Of a stretch of 64,000 nucleotides of DNA, positions 52,116-63,938 are shown one piece after another. The notes under the pieces are model-generated. The model was not told where the DNA came from. It made no database searches and worked only from the letters and a program-made list of their open reading frames with translations. Position 1 is the first letter of the stretch, and every line of letters begins with the position of its first letter. Position numbers and translations under genes: made by a program. Source of the DNA: Chrysomallon squamiferum (taxonomy: Eukaryota; Mollusca; Gastropoda; Neomphalida; Peltospiridae); the NCBI GenBank assembly GCA_012295275.1, contig CM022670.1:15157862-15221861 (forward strand). The letters are read 5' to 3'.

Positions 52116-52347
52116 GCCCGAACCGATACACGTACGCACCGCACACTAACACTTCTGCTTTTTATTTTTTTGATAAAGAACTTCTGTAAATTAGTTTGTA
52201 AACATACAGTGTTTATAATAATATTATACCAGACAGACAGACAGACAGACACACACACACACATATACACAAACAATTATTATAAAAAATATAGTAATCT
52301 ATGAAAGTGAATGTTCATATTAAAAAACTTAATAGTGTAATTTTCAT

Positions 52348-52501
<154 letters not shown>

Positions 52502-52849
52502 GAGAGAGATTTAGTTACATTGACAGTTTGACTTTAGAGGTCTCCCCGAAATCAAATACGTCCATATATAGCAATATAGTCAATGTGAAATATAAAATGC
52601 TTACTTCTTTGATTTTGTCTTTCCAAACATGTTACATCAAGTCACATTAGACAGTCCTTTTCAGTGGAGCGTTGTACCTGTGCAGGATATAACACTGAAT
52701 AATCACATTCAAATAGTGGTGGTTGTGCTGTAACAGTGAGCTGTAGTAGTAGTGATGGTAACAATAGCAGTATTAATAACATTAGTGGGAGTGTCAGAAA
52801 TAGCAGACGTAGAAAATATCTACCATAAAAAGTGTAGCAATAGTATATA

Positions 52850-53060
52850 TATCCCTCTGTTTAGGCTAGCTAAACGGTCTTTTTCTTAGTATTATACAAC
52901 ATTACCCTAAATGAATCGTCTACAGATCATGTTGGTATACAATACTATTCACAAAAATACATTCCAAAGCACAGCTATAGTTCACTGATTAAGCTTAGAA
53001 ACTGGGTCGATAGAAATACAGAAAGGTCAAATGTAATGTAAACAAAATTGAAGGCAAATA
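52850..53060 (+). repeat. Module A, copy 1
   Basis: Contains GGCTAGCTAAACGGTC, ACAACATTACCCTAAATG, TTCACTGATTAAGCTTAGAA and GGTCGATAGAAATACAGAAA. The same blocks are found in the same orientation at 55950-56170 and inverted at 54230-54480. Confidence 0.9.
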
Positions 53061-53493
53061 TGCTATTAGAACGTGTTCCCAAATATAAAAGTTGTAGAAA
53101 AATGTTTATTAATGTTAAACATTATTATATGCCTTTAATATATAAAAGTTATATATTATTCAGTGTGTTATAAAGGCATATTATAATGTTAAACATTATA
53201 TCTTTCATCAAATATTTTATTATTTGAAACACTAAAACTCAAAACTCAAAACCACTTTACAATGTTGATCTACACTGTAGTCATATAAACACATATTATA
53301 AGATGCGTTACTCTTTGACTGGATATACCTGTGGAAGTGTTTTAATTAATAAATACCATAAATTTATGTTGTTTTACTATCTGGATACTTGTTGAAAACG
53401 TCGTCTTCCCTGCAGAAAAAAGGTCTCGTATTGTGCGTATTTTTATACCTTACTCGCTCTACTAAGTTACAATAATAAAATAAAAACAAAAAT

Positions 53494-53555
53494 ATATATA
53501 TATATAAAGAAAAGATAAAAGGGGTAATTCCCCTAAGACGCCGACAGCCAATCAC
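53494..53555 (-). promoter_or_regulatory. kappaB-like / CCAAT / TATA-like cluster, copy 1
   Basis: On the minus strand: ATTGGCTG (CCAAT at 53548-53552), GGGGAATTACCCC (53533-53521), then a TTTATATATATA run. The kappaB-like site has one extra base relative to the 10-11-bp consensus. A third, weaker copy with GAGGAATCCCC lies at 53583-53650. Confidence 0.4.
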
Positions 53556-53773
53556 GCGAAATCTACAAAGTAAGTCATAGTAACTATATATATAAAGAAA
53601 AGAAAAAAGGTGGGGATTCCTCGAAGTTGCCGTAACTCAAGTCAGGCGATATCGTAGATTTTGGGGTCACTTCACTGTGCCCGCACGTATTGATATATAT
53701 TACACAAATGTGTGGATATTTATTTTTAAACCAGTACAAAGAATAGTAACTCGTGTTAGACGATAAGGATAAT

Positions 53774-53841
<68 letters not shown>

Positions 53842-53865
53842 GCTGCTAGTGTTGTTGTATAAAAC

Positions 53866-54135
53866 AGAAGTATATAATATGACAGTCTCATTTTAGTATA
53901 AGGTGTTCATTTATGTAATTTAAAACACAAGTATATAATATGATAGACTGAGTTTAATGATAAAGTGTTCATTAAGGTAACACGAGACACATTTATATTA
54001 TATGATAGAATGATTTTAACCATGAAGTTGTTCATTAACGTAATATAAAATACAGTTATATATTACGATAGAATTATTTTTAATTATAAAGTTTACTAAC
54101 GTAATATAAAACACAATTATAAATGATAGACTAAT
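53866..54135. repeat. Minisatellite, about 60-bp unit, about 4.5 copies
   Basis: The unit contains TATAATATGATAGACT, AAGTGTTCATTAA and GTAATATAAAACACA-like blocks. Its last copies also occur inverted at about 56320-56410. Confidence 0.82.
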
Positions 54136-54609
54136 AGTACTCAACATGATATATTCAGGGAGATATTTACCAGGCTGGATTAAAACTTCAATATCATTAA
54201 TACGTAATTATAATAATCAGTTGAAGATTTCTTCTAAGACTTTTATATTTGGGACGACGTTCTAATAGCATATTTGTCTTCAGTTTTGTTTGGAGTACAT
54301 CGACCTTTCTGTATTTCTATACCATCCGGTTTCTAAGCTTAATCAGTGAACTCTAGCTGTGCTTGGAATGTACACTGGTGAATAGTATTGTATACGAACA
54401 CTATCTGTAGGCTCTGCATTTAGGGTAATGTTGTAAGATACTAAAAATAGACCGTTTAGCTAGCCCGATCAAAAATGCGAATTTTAACTAATGGGGAAAA
54501 AATATATATACATTTTTTTCATTTACAAATGGCTGACTTACTCATAAATTAACACAACTTAATGACAGAAACTTATACCTCTCTATCTCTCTCTCTCTCT
54601 CTCTATATA

Positions 54610-54675
<66 letters not shown>

Positions 54676-54708
54676 TCTTTATTCTCTGACTGTCTATCTA
54701 AATATCTA

Positions 54709-54742
<34 letters not shown>

Positions 54743-54975
54743 ATTTATGGTAAGTCAACTTTTTGTGAATGATATTTAATGTGTGTGTGTGACTATGAAA
54801 AAGTGTTTTTAATTAATAAAGACAATACATAATATGTTATTTGACTTACCTGCTATCAACTTGTTCTGATTATTTGTCAAACTGTTTTTGGAAAATGTCG
54901 TCTAACTGATTTAATTAATAAAGAAAACAGGTTTGGTATTTTTATACTTTACTTTGTTCTTTTGCTATCTAAGTG

Positions 54976-55044
<69 letters not shown>

Positions 55045-55100
55045 TATATAAAGAAAAGGAAAAAAAGGGGATTCCCCGAAGACGGGTGGGTCAGCCAATC
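54050..55100 (+). repeat. Left arm of large inverted repeat
   Basis: Contains the minisatellite end, module A inverted (54230-54480), CTCTC/AT tracts, module B (54800-55000) and a kappaB/CCAAT cluster. The order is mirrored at 55290-56400, including TTTATTTATGGTAAGTCAAC / GACTTACCGATAAATAAA and AAAATGTCGTC blocks. Confidence 0.85.
55043..55100 (-). promoter_or_regulatory. kappaB-like / CCAAT / TATA-like cluster, copy 2
   Basis: On the minus strand: GATTGGCTGA (CCAAT at 55095-55099), then the perfect palindrome GGGGAATCCCC (55077-55067), which fits the Rel/NF-kappaB consensus GGGRNWYYCC, then TTTATATATC. Binding is not shown by sequence alone. Confidence 0.45.
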
Positions 55101-55289
55101 AGACGAAATAGAATAGTTCTAGGAAGCGCTGAGTAAACTTAATAAATATAAGAAAACGTTTTAGGAATTATTTACAACAGTATTATTATTATTTATAATT
55201 ATTATTATTATTAATACACTATATATATGTGACGGAAAATCATTAGTGCCTGTTTGCCAGACTTGTTTCTAATCATAATTTTGTATTCT

Positions 55290-55666
55290 CTCTAGTGCGT
55301 TAGTTAAACTTACATAGCAGAGTGAATAAGGTATAAATGCATGCAGAATATGGGATTTGTTTTAGCAGGGAAGACGACATTTTCAAACGGAACAAATAAC
55401 GGAACAAGTATGCAGGTAAGTAAAATAACATAACAAATGTATTGTATTTATTAATTAAATCACTTCCACAGGTATATCCAGTCAAACAGTTTGATAAAGT
55501 TGAGATTTGTACAACTACTTTGATAGTTACCTCACATGCACATATCTTATAATATGTATTTATATGATAACATTGAAAAGGTTTTTTGTTTTCGTTTTTA
55601 TACTTCTTGAAATAATTAAATCTTTTATGATCGATACAAAGTTCGACATTATAATATGAATAGTAA

Positions 55667-55721
<55 letters not shown>

Positions 55722-56400
55722 AATATATATCATTCACAAATGGTTGACTTACCGATAAATAAAATAGATAGACAGATAGATTGTTAGATATTTAGATAGA
55801 CAGACAGTTAGATAGAGATAGATAGATAGATAGATAGACATACAGACAGACAGAGAGATACAGATATAGATATAAGTTTATGTTATTAGGTTGTGTAAAT
55901 ATATGGCTAAGGCAACCGTTGGTAAATAAAAAATATGTATATATTTTTGATCAGGCTAGCTAAACGGTCTGTTTTTAGTATCTTACAACATTACCCTAAA
56001 TGCAGAGCCTATAGATAGTGTTCGTATACAATACTATTCACCAGTTACATTCCAAGCACAGCTAGAGTTCACTGATTAAGCTTAGAATCCGGGTCGATAG
56101 AAATACAGAAAGGTCCAATGTAATCTAAACAAAATTGAAGACAAATATGCTACTCGAACGTCTTCCCAAATATGACATTCTTAGAAGAATATGTATTAAA
56201 TCTTGTTTTGAAGCAACTGATTATTATATTTACGAATTAAAGATATTGAAGTTTTAACCCAGCTTTGCAAATATCTCTCTGAATATATCAGGTTGCGAAA
56301 TATGTTATGATTATTATTAGACTATCGTAAAATTGTGTTCTATATTACGTTTGTAAACTTTATAATTAAAAATCATTCTATCGTAATATATAATTGTAAT
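55290..56400 (-). repeat. Right arm of large inverted repeat
   Basis: Reverse-complement counterpart of 54050-55100: module B (55290-55580), a CA run (55675-55719), GATA runs, module A (55950-56170) and minisatellite end (56220-56410). The kappaB/CCAAT cluster is not duplicated here. Confidence 0.85.
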
Positions 56401-56589
56401 TTATATAACTCAAATCTGTATAGTGTTTCACTTTATAAGATGTCACAATTATTCTTTTTATTATTATTTGTTTTCATAATATGAATTGTGATTAAAAAAG
56501 CCTGCTTTGCAAAATAACGCTGTCAATCTGGTACTGGTTCTCTCAGTAAAGGTGTCATAATAACGACCGATTTGAAATCTGTTAAACAA

Positions 56590-56900
56590 TATGATACTCT
56601 TTCTTTTTATGCTGGCGTCACGAAGGCCATTATTTTGAATACCATTTGTGATATTTAGAATATTATAATATACTAACCAATCATAAAAATCTCTGATAAT
56701 GCTGAAAGTAAAATATCAAAATTCCTTGCATGGCAGAACGACTAAAACATTAATAAATGTATCAGTTGTAGTTTCCACCACTGGAAATGAATCCAACTTA
56801 TTTTTAGAATGTTCAAGGCATGGTAGACTGATTATCAAAGGGTTGGAAAGTTCATTTATTATGAGCTGGGAGTTTCTCCTCAACCATACACGTAGCTACT
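56590..56900 (-). repeat. Dispersed repeat, copy B
   Basis: Minus-strand counterpart of 40080-40400 (for example ATGATTGGTTAGTATATT, ATCACAAATGGTATTCAAAA, CATTTATTAATGTTTTAGTCG). The 73-codon frame through 56699-56920 lies inside this repeat and is not treated as a gene. Confidence 0.75.
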
Positions 56901-57043
56901 TAACTAACTCTTTCTGTTAACTAAATAATGTAGTAATTTATAAATATACTAATAGCTACGTAGCTCTAAATATACATACTGGAAGTAAAATTTACAAAGA
57001 ATGCGGATCTGTCAACAAGTAAAAAAGAGACAAAAAAAATACC

Positions 57044-57074
<31 letters not shown>

Positions 57075-57529
57075 TCACAACAAATACCCCCCCACCGAAA
57101 ACAATAAAACAAAATAACCTCTATGGTTTTGCTAATGTAGGTACGTCTTGCTAAGAACAACAATTACGGAAAAATGGCTGTTAAATACAGTTTCATTCTT
57201 CAATTTTAACAGTTTCTAAAACAATAACAAAAAGAAAACATATAAACGGATGGTCCACTACTTACGACCAGATTATGTTTGAAACGACGGGAAGTATTTT
57301 GGAATGGACATTACTCCTAATTTACTTACGTTTCGTTGTTTGTTTATCTAAAATTAACATTTTCTCTTTCTTTCAGACATTGTATATAAGAGGGAAACAC
57401 ACCGGGATTTGTATTTATCTGTTCTATCTTATTTTTGTTTCCCGCTGCCCAACGTACCTTTGGAATTATACACAAATGTCTAAAGTAACAGATGTAAAAC
57501 TCTGGTCTAGAAAATCGGAAATCCGGGTC

Positions 57530-57846
57530 AACTCTAGTACCAAGGTTACTGGATAAATGGCCTCGCACTTGTACATTATTTCGACACTGTATCACATAAA
57601 AAGTAAGAAATACTCTTTGGTGTTTTATTTTATGGAAGAACTAAATGAAGAAGATAGTTCAAAACACAGAATAAAATAGTATCTAAATACATAAATTCAA
57701 AGACTGCCGTGATTTTTGTAATATATTGAAACGTGGCAATGTAATTTTCTATTAGCCAAATTAAAGAGGCGCTGCCAAAATTGTCTTGAACCAATTTCAG
57801 GTTGGCGTTTACACAAAAACTCGGTGGGTACATGAGGTTGTGAAAA

Positions 57847-57881
<35 letters not shown>

Positions 57882-58217
57882 AATTAAATATGGGCACGAC
57901 ATAACAGTTTCAGTCTGAACTGGTATGATGCAATCTTTAAAATTTCGGCAAACATAGCTAAGATAAAAATTATAACAAAATAATTGGAATTAAATAATAA
58001 TAATTCAATGTAATTAAATTGTCTTACTGTTAACCCCCCCAAAACCCCCAAGAAACAACAAAATGAAAACAACAACAACAACAACAACAACAACAAAACG
58101 AAACAAAAACACATAATGAAAAATGTCAGAAGTCATGAGATAATTAATGAGAAAATTTTATTTGCAATTCAACAGTGAAACCATAATTTTCTTCAAAGTC
58201 CTCATAAAAGTTAACAT
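57530..58217 (-). other. DHCR7-like 3' untranslated region and flank
   Basis: Sequence downstream of the stop codon. An AATAAA poly(A) signal on the minus strand lies at 57629-57624, about 590 bases after the stop. An AAAT run (57845-57880) and CAA run (58067-58096) are embedded. The whole stretch is duplicated in inverted orientation at 63300-63938. Confidence 0.7.
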
Positions 58218-59582
58218 TTAAAAGACGTATGGAAAAATCCTATATGGAACTTTCTCCGTGTATTCAATCCAGAATATGCCATATTTGCGGCGACACTTTT
58301 CGTCATCACGGTAACTCCGATGAACTAAAAGTATGAACAACCAAATGAAATAAGTATATGGCATTGCATTTTCAAATAACGCTGGTAGCGACCAGCACAA
58401 CGCAGTTACGAGCTCTGGTAGGTAATGGAAATGTCGAGCTAATCCCCAAAAACCGGACGCCAGAAGAATCCCTTCTCTGACTTCTCCATTATCCAGTCGA
58501 TATTTGGCTTTTATGATGTCAGGTTCCCTTCCCCAGATAAGGCATTGGCCGTTTGTATTTCTCACAATAAGTTTCTGGTCATCTGCACTATAATTTATAT
58601 ACACAGCCAACAGTCCAATAAAAAGGATAACAGCTGATAAGGTTGAGCCGAGATGAACTGGGTGCTTAACCATGTACAAGCTTGTGGATGTATAGAGACC
58701 AGGAATGAAAACCAAACATCCCCAACAAATGTAATATCCTGCCCTGTCTAGCATAATATCAATAGTGCGCATGTACCCAGCCTCCCACCAGAAAAACTTG
58801 GCGATATAAGTAATCTGTAGAATGGTTACAACAAACATGCTATCTACAAAACCATGTAATTCGAAACTTTTTTGAGCAAAAATACACACAAGAAGAGCCC
58901 ATACCATCATACCAAAACGACAGTTAGTGAAAATCTTGACGTCAAATCCTAGTATTCTAGGATACAGTTCTGTTCCCCAGTAAAAATCAAATATTATATT
59001 ACCAGTTGTTCCAGAATCGGCTGTTGAAGGAAACGTAAGTCCTTTTAAGTATAGGAATATGCATAATAAAAAGCTAAAAGCGTTTAAGCAAAAGAGAAAC
59101 TCGTCAAATCTGTCATAAATAACTGTTGGAGTTAGACCATACAGTCGGAGATAATAACTGCCAGTCCAGAAAGACGTCAAAGTCACCAGAAAATAAAGAA
59201 ATCCGTTGTCTCTGTATATCGGAACATGACCCTTCGCTGTTAAAGGCCCGGTAACTAACCTTCCTGGTAGCAGCTTCATCATGATAAGGGCATAAACGCT
59301 GTATACTGCAATGACGCGACGGCTAAAATACGTGTCGGTGTGAACGTGACTCCAGATATAAAAAAGGCCGTCAATGACAGAACGACTTTGAAAAACATTA
59401 GCCATTTTTGCAAAGCTTCCATCACAGTGCACTGCCGTATACCACAAGACGATGACTAGATTTGGTGTAGAGATGATAAGAAATAAGGGAATCAAAGTTC
59501 TCTTGAAAATATCCTTCAGTTTCTCTTTAATGAGTATCGGAACCAAATTAGATTCATGACTTCCTGTATATACATAGGAATC
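58218..59582 (-). CDS. DHCR7: 7-dehydrocholesterol reductase-like sterol reductase, main exon
   Basis: A single exon of 454 codons plus stop covers nearly the whole enzyme (vertebrate DHCR7 is about 475 residues). The family is ERG4/ERG24 sterol reductases, which reduce the delta-7 double bond of 7-dehydrocholesterol with NADPH in the ER membrane. Recognisable segments are GPLTAKGHVPIYRDNG, GTELYPRILGFDVKIFTN (first family signature region), GQCLIWGREP, LLASGFWGLARHFHYLPEL (second signature) and the C-terminus EKVPYRIFPYVF. About nine or ten hydrophobic helices are visible. It begins at a TTTATTACAG acceptor in phase 0 without an ATG, so a short N-terminal exon lies upstream and was not identified. 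Substrate assignment is by similarity; plant-type or delta-14 reductase relatives are less similar. Confidence 0.92.
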   Translation of the reverse strand, partial: DSYVYTGSHESNLVPILIKEKLKDIFKRTLIPLFLIISTPNLVIVLWYTAVHCDGSFAKMANVFQSRSVIDGLFYIWSHVHTDTYFSRRVIAVYSVYALIMMKLLPGRLVTGPLTAKGHVPIYRDNGFLYFLVTLTSFWTGSYYLRLYGLTPTVIYDRFDEFLFCLNAFSFLLCIFLYLKGLTFPSTADSGTTGNIIFDFYWGTELYPRILGFDVKIFTNCRFGMMVWALLVCIFAQKSFELHGFVDSMFVVTILQITYIAKFFWWEAGYMRTIDIMLDRAGYYICWGCLVFIPGLYTSTSLYMVKHPVHLGSTLSAVILFIGLLAVYINYSADDQKLIVRNTNGQCLIWGREPDIIKAKYRLDNGEVREGILLASGFWGLARHFHYLPELVTALCWSLPALFENAMPYTYFIWLFILLVHRSYRDDEKCRRKYGIFWIEYTEKVPYRIFPYVF

Positions 59583-60069
59583 CTGTAATAAAATCAAGAT
59601 ATCTTCATCATTATCATATTATCCTATCTTTACTTTTTCAATTGTCTACTTCTGTCAGCGAAGAACTAACTCTGCTGCTGCTACAGCTACTTCTTTACTG
59701 TTATATGATGATGACGATTATTATTATTGTTATTATTATTATTATTACAACAACTTCTACAGCTACCGCCACCAATACTACTATCATTATGATTAACGTA
59801 ACTAAACTGTTCCTTTGTTTTTTACTATTAATATATCTTTTACTAGCACTGTTTCTTCTATTATTTCTATAATAATTATTCTACTACTCTGTATATTCCC
59901 ACTACCTTTTGTTCCTAACTACTTCTACTAATACTACGTCTTCTTCTACAGATACTATTATCAGTGATGCTACGACGTTCGGTACTAGTAGTTACTTTTA
60001 GTACTGCTATTACTATTATAACTTCTGCTATGTTCCTTTCATTACCAGCACCTCCACTATTACTACTGT

Positions 60070-60119
<50 letters not shown>

Positions 60120-60534
60120 ATAATAATAATAATAATAAGACCACCATTGGTATTACTTCTACCACGACCAGTACTTCTATCATTACAACTGTTACTAATG
60201 GTGCTATCACTACTTATATTATTATAATAACTACTATTGTTCCATCATCGCCACTACTGCTACTTTTATTATCATAAATACTGTTACTACCTCTACTACT
60301 ATTAGCATCACCATTACATGAACAACTACTACAACAGCTAATTCTTATTTTGCTACTTCTACTGACACTACTTCTTCTACTACTAGCACTATAATTAATC
60401 CTACCACTTCTTCTTGTACTACTAATTATACTAACATTTCCTCTACAGTCATTACTATTATATCTCCTACTGCCTACGTCTATGATATTACTTCCACGAT
60501 TTCTTCTACTACTTGTAGCATTAAAATTGCTTTA

Positions 60535-60597
<63 letters not shown>

Positions 60598-60800
60598 TGT
60601 TATCGTCATCTGTATCATCATCATCATTATTATTATTACTGGCAGTAGTAGTAATAATACTAGTACTACTACTAGAATACCAATACTTCTACGGCTACTA
60701 CAACACTGATACTTTTACAACTACAATTTTACTATTATTACTACAACTACAATTACGTCTATTAATATAAGAATAGTGGTACATTTACTAGTACTATGAC
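59583..60800. repeat. ACT-rich compound simple sequence
   Basis: Over 1.1 kb the sequence is dominated by ACT/TAC/TTA triplets with irregular substitutions, including ACT runs (60069-60117) and ATT runs (60537-60596). The Leu, Val and Thr-rich frames are artefacts. It lies immediately upstream of the DHCR7-like main exon, in what should be its first intron. Confidence 0.85.
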
Positions 60801-61576
60801 AACTATATTTTAAAGTATTACAGTGATTATGCCTGCGGTAAAACTAGATTCGAGATCGATTCAGTTCACTGAGCTATTTCATAGCAACGCTATTTCTCCA
60901 TGAATGGCTTTTGAAAGACCAGAGTACGTTTTTTCATAACCTTTTGCTACTAATGAAAAAGAAAATCTATTCGCATCATTTAAGTACAGTTATTTCCTAT
61001 CTTATTATCTGTATTAGCATTTGTATGAATGCAAATAAATATAGCTTCAAAATATGTTAAATCTTTCCTTCTTCTTCTTTTTTAAAGTCCTGTCTGTTTT
61101 AACTTTAATTTGAATGATTAATAATTCGAATTTTAGAGAATTTATCGTATGTATTGTATCATTGTCTGACTTATATAAGTTACTGTATAAAACCAAAAGC
61201 AAATACGATGATTATGCTTTTGATAATGATAATGTCGAATATGAATTTGTAATTAATATCAAAACTCACCATAATGTTGGCATAGAATTTAAATATCAGA
61301 AGATACTCTGTAACTCTCTGAAAATAAATTTAAAAAAAAAAAAGAAGAAAGAATAAGAAAGAAAAGATAATGATTTAGTTATTTAAAGTGTACTAATAAA
61401 TAAATTACAGATATTTCAAACTTCTGTTTGATTGTTTATTTGTTTCTGAACAGAGAAAATGATTTAATAATAAAGAATTTATGGCGTCACTTCGTACGGC
61501 TGTTCATCATTTTCTTCATTTGTAAGTACGAAACTGCATAACAGCAACAACATTGACAGTAACAACTACACCATCA

Positions 61577-61622
<46 letters not shown>

Positions 61623-61914
61623 GTACGGACTTCGTTAGTAAATTCAAATAAATCTTCCTGTGGTCTTTGTTCTTTTGTTACTAGACTTTTATGTTGAAAA
61701 CATATTTTAGAAAGTCATATTAAACTTACTTATTCGAAAACGTTTTCTTTTGGACTGAATCCAGTTATACAACAACTCAACTTTGGTACTTTAAATGCAT
61801 CATAGTTGTTAGTTTTACTTGTTAATTTTACATTACTTACCTCGCTTAGTGATTTTGAATATTTAAAGGATCTAATTTATTTATTTATTTATTTATTCTC
61901 TGTTTATTCTCTTT

Positions 61915-61964
<50 letters not shown>

Positions 61965-62502
61965 GTACTACAACTTCTATATTACTATTGCTACTACTAC
62001 TAATTGAACTATTACTACTACTGCTACTATTACACCTACTACTGCTACTACTAGCACTGCCACCGCTACTACTACTACAACAACAACTAGTACTACGATC
62101 ATTACTATCGCTGGTGCTCCTCTTGTTCCTCTTCTTCTTCTTCTTCTTCTTCTTATTATTATTATTATTATTAGCGGATTGATTCTTTTATCCTTCAACG
62201 AAGTTAGGATTACAATTTTACAAACAAAAATGATGAAGGTCTCAACGAAACTCAGTTCAGGCAGGATTTGAAGTTTTGCACTAGAATCCTTTTTTTAAAC
62301 GTGTAATAATACTAAAAATCTATGAATTTTGCTATGAATGAAAATGGATTTCTCAGCTTACTTTTCAAAAAAGCCAGTTACGCTTTAAAGAATGGTTCGT
62401 TGTGTTATTTAAAGTTGATTTGTTTTTAAAATGTATGCATGACGTCATTATTAAATTTCATGACGTCCGTGCACCTTAGGTTCATCTAGTTGTGCAGAAA
62501 TA
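60801..62502. other. Non-coding interval with ACT and AAT runs
   Basis: No exon recognised. AAT run (61578-61620), ACT-rich block (61913-62100), TTC/ATT run (62125-62172). A perfect CRE-type TGACGTCA is at 62440-62447 and a half-site TGACGTCC at 62461. The missing first exon of the DHCR7-like gene could lie here or further right. Confidence 0.5.
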
Positions 62503-63296
62503 ATACCGGGCCTTTAACACCGAAGGGTCATGTTCCGATATACACAAAAATAAATAAAAACGGATTTCTTTATTTGCTGGTGACTTTGGCGTGTTTCTGA
62601 ACTTACAGTTATTATCTCTGATCGTATGGTCTAACTCCAACAGTTATTAATGGCAGATTTGACGAGTTGATCTTCTGCTTAAACGCTTTTAGTTTTTTGT
62701 TTGACATATTCCTATACTTAAAAGACCTTACGTTTCCTTCAACAGCCGATTCTGGAACCACTGGTAATATATTTGATTTTTACTGGGGAACAGAACTGTA
62801 TCCTAGAATACTAGGATTTGACGTCAAGGTTTTCACTAACTGTTGTAGACTTCATGGTAGACACGGCAGGATATTACATTTGTTGAGGATGTTTGGTTTT
62901 CATTCCTGGTCTCTATACATCCACAAGCTTGTAAATGGTTAAGCACCCAGTTCATCTCGGCTCAACCTGACCAGTTGTTATCCTTTTTATTGGACTATTG
63001 GCTGTGTATATAAATTATAGTGCAGATGACCAGAAACTTATTGTGAGAAATACAAACGGCCAATGCCTTATCTGGGGAAGGGAACCTGACATCATAAAAG
63101 CCAAATATCGACTGGATAATGGAGAAGTCAGAGAAGGGATTCTTCTGGCGTCCGGTTTTTGGGGATTAGCTCGACATTTCCATTACCTACCAGAACTCGT
63201 AACTGCGTTGTGCTGGTCGCTACCAGCGTTATTTGAAAATGCAATGCCATATACTTATTTCATTTGGTTGTTCATACTTTTAGTTCATCAGAGTTC
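62503..63296 (+). pseudogene. Truncated DHCR7-like pseudogene (inverted duplicate)
   Basis: Homologous to the DHCR7-like exon but on the other strand, starting at the ACCGGGCCTTTAACA block. It matches the middle and C-terminal parts of the enzyme. Defects: a TGA within the first 40 codons of homology, frame changes before 62660, an in-frame codon loss (GNIFDF for GNIIFDF), an internal deletion of about 190 bases after 62844 and loss of the last about 35 codons after LLVHQS. The stretch 62998-63296 is still open and almost identical to the intact gene, so the duplication or a later conversion is relatively recent. Confidence 0.9.
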
Positions 63297-63938
63297 ATTT
63301 GCGTTGTTGTTGTTGTTCTTTTGTTCTGTTTTGTTATTTTTGTTCGTTTTAATTTGTGTTGTTTTTTAAAAAAGAAAAACAAAATGCAGTAACGACAATT
63401 TAATTACATTGAATTATTATTTATTTCCAATTATTTTGTTTTAATTTTTATTTTAAATATGTTTGGCTATGCTTTGAAAATCGCCTCGTACCAGTTCAGA
63501 CTGAAACTGTTATGGATGTGGGCATTATTTCTCTAATTTTCAGTAATTGGTGTGCGCAGAAATGTTATGTCGTGCCTATATTTATTTATTTATTTATTTA
63601 TTTTCACAACCTCATGTACCCACTGAATTCTTGTGTAAACGCCCAACCTGAAATTGGTTCAAGACAGTTTTGGCAGCGCCTCTTTAATTTGGCTAATAGA
63701 AAATTACACTGCCACGTTTCAATATATTACAAACATAACGGCAGTCTTTGAATTTATGTATTTAGATAATAATTTATTGTATATTTCGAACTACTTTATT
63801 TATTTTGTTCTTGTATAAAATAAAACACCAAAGGGTATTTCTTACATTTTATGTGATACAGTGTCGAAATAAAGAACAAGTGCGAGGCCATTTATCCAGT
63901 AACCTTGGTACTAGAGGTGACCCGGACTTAACTGTTAC
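63297..63938 (+). repeat. Duplicated 3' flank of the DHCR7-like gene
   Basis: After about 70 unmatched T/G-rich bases, homology resumes with the 3' untranslated region and flank of the intact gene, including the AAAT/ATTT run, GGTTCAAGACAGTTTTGGCA, an AATAAA at 63819-63824 and about 110 bases beyond it. It ends near 63938. An extra segment of about 40 bases (from 63513) is inserted. Confidence 0.88.

Noticed and set aside
55326-55400. Minus-strand MSSSLLKQIPYSACIYTLF followed by a GTAAGT donor, resembling a signal-peptide exon
   Set aside because: The sequence belongs to repeat module B; the other two copies lack the ATG or have stops, and no matching next exon was found.
56699-56920. 73-codon + strand frame
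   Set aside because: Lies within a dispersed repeat whose other copy (40080-40400) is not open.
57630-57902. Minus-strand 90-codon frame beyond the DHCR7-like stop
   Set aside because: Within the 3' untranslated region, contains the AAAT run, and its inverted copy is frameshifted.
61484-61525. ATGGCGTCACTTCGTACGG with a following GTAAGT
   Set aside because: A 14-codon start exon candidate without any partner exon; too little to call.
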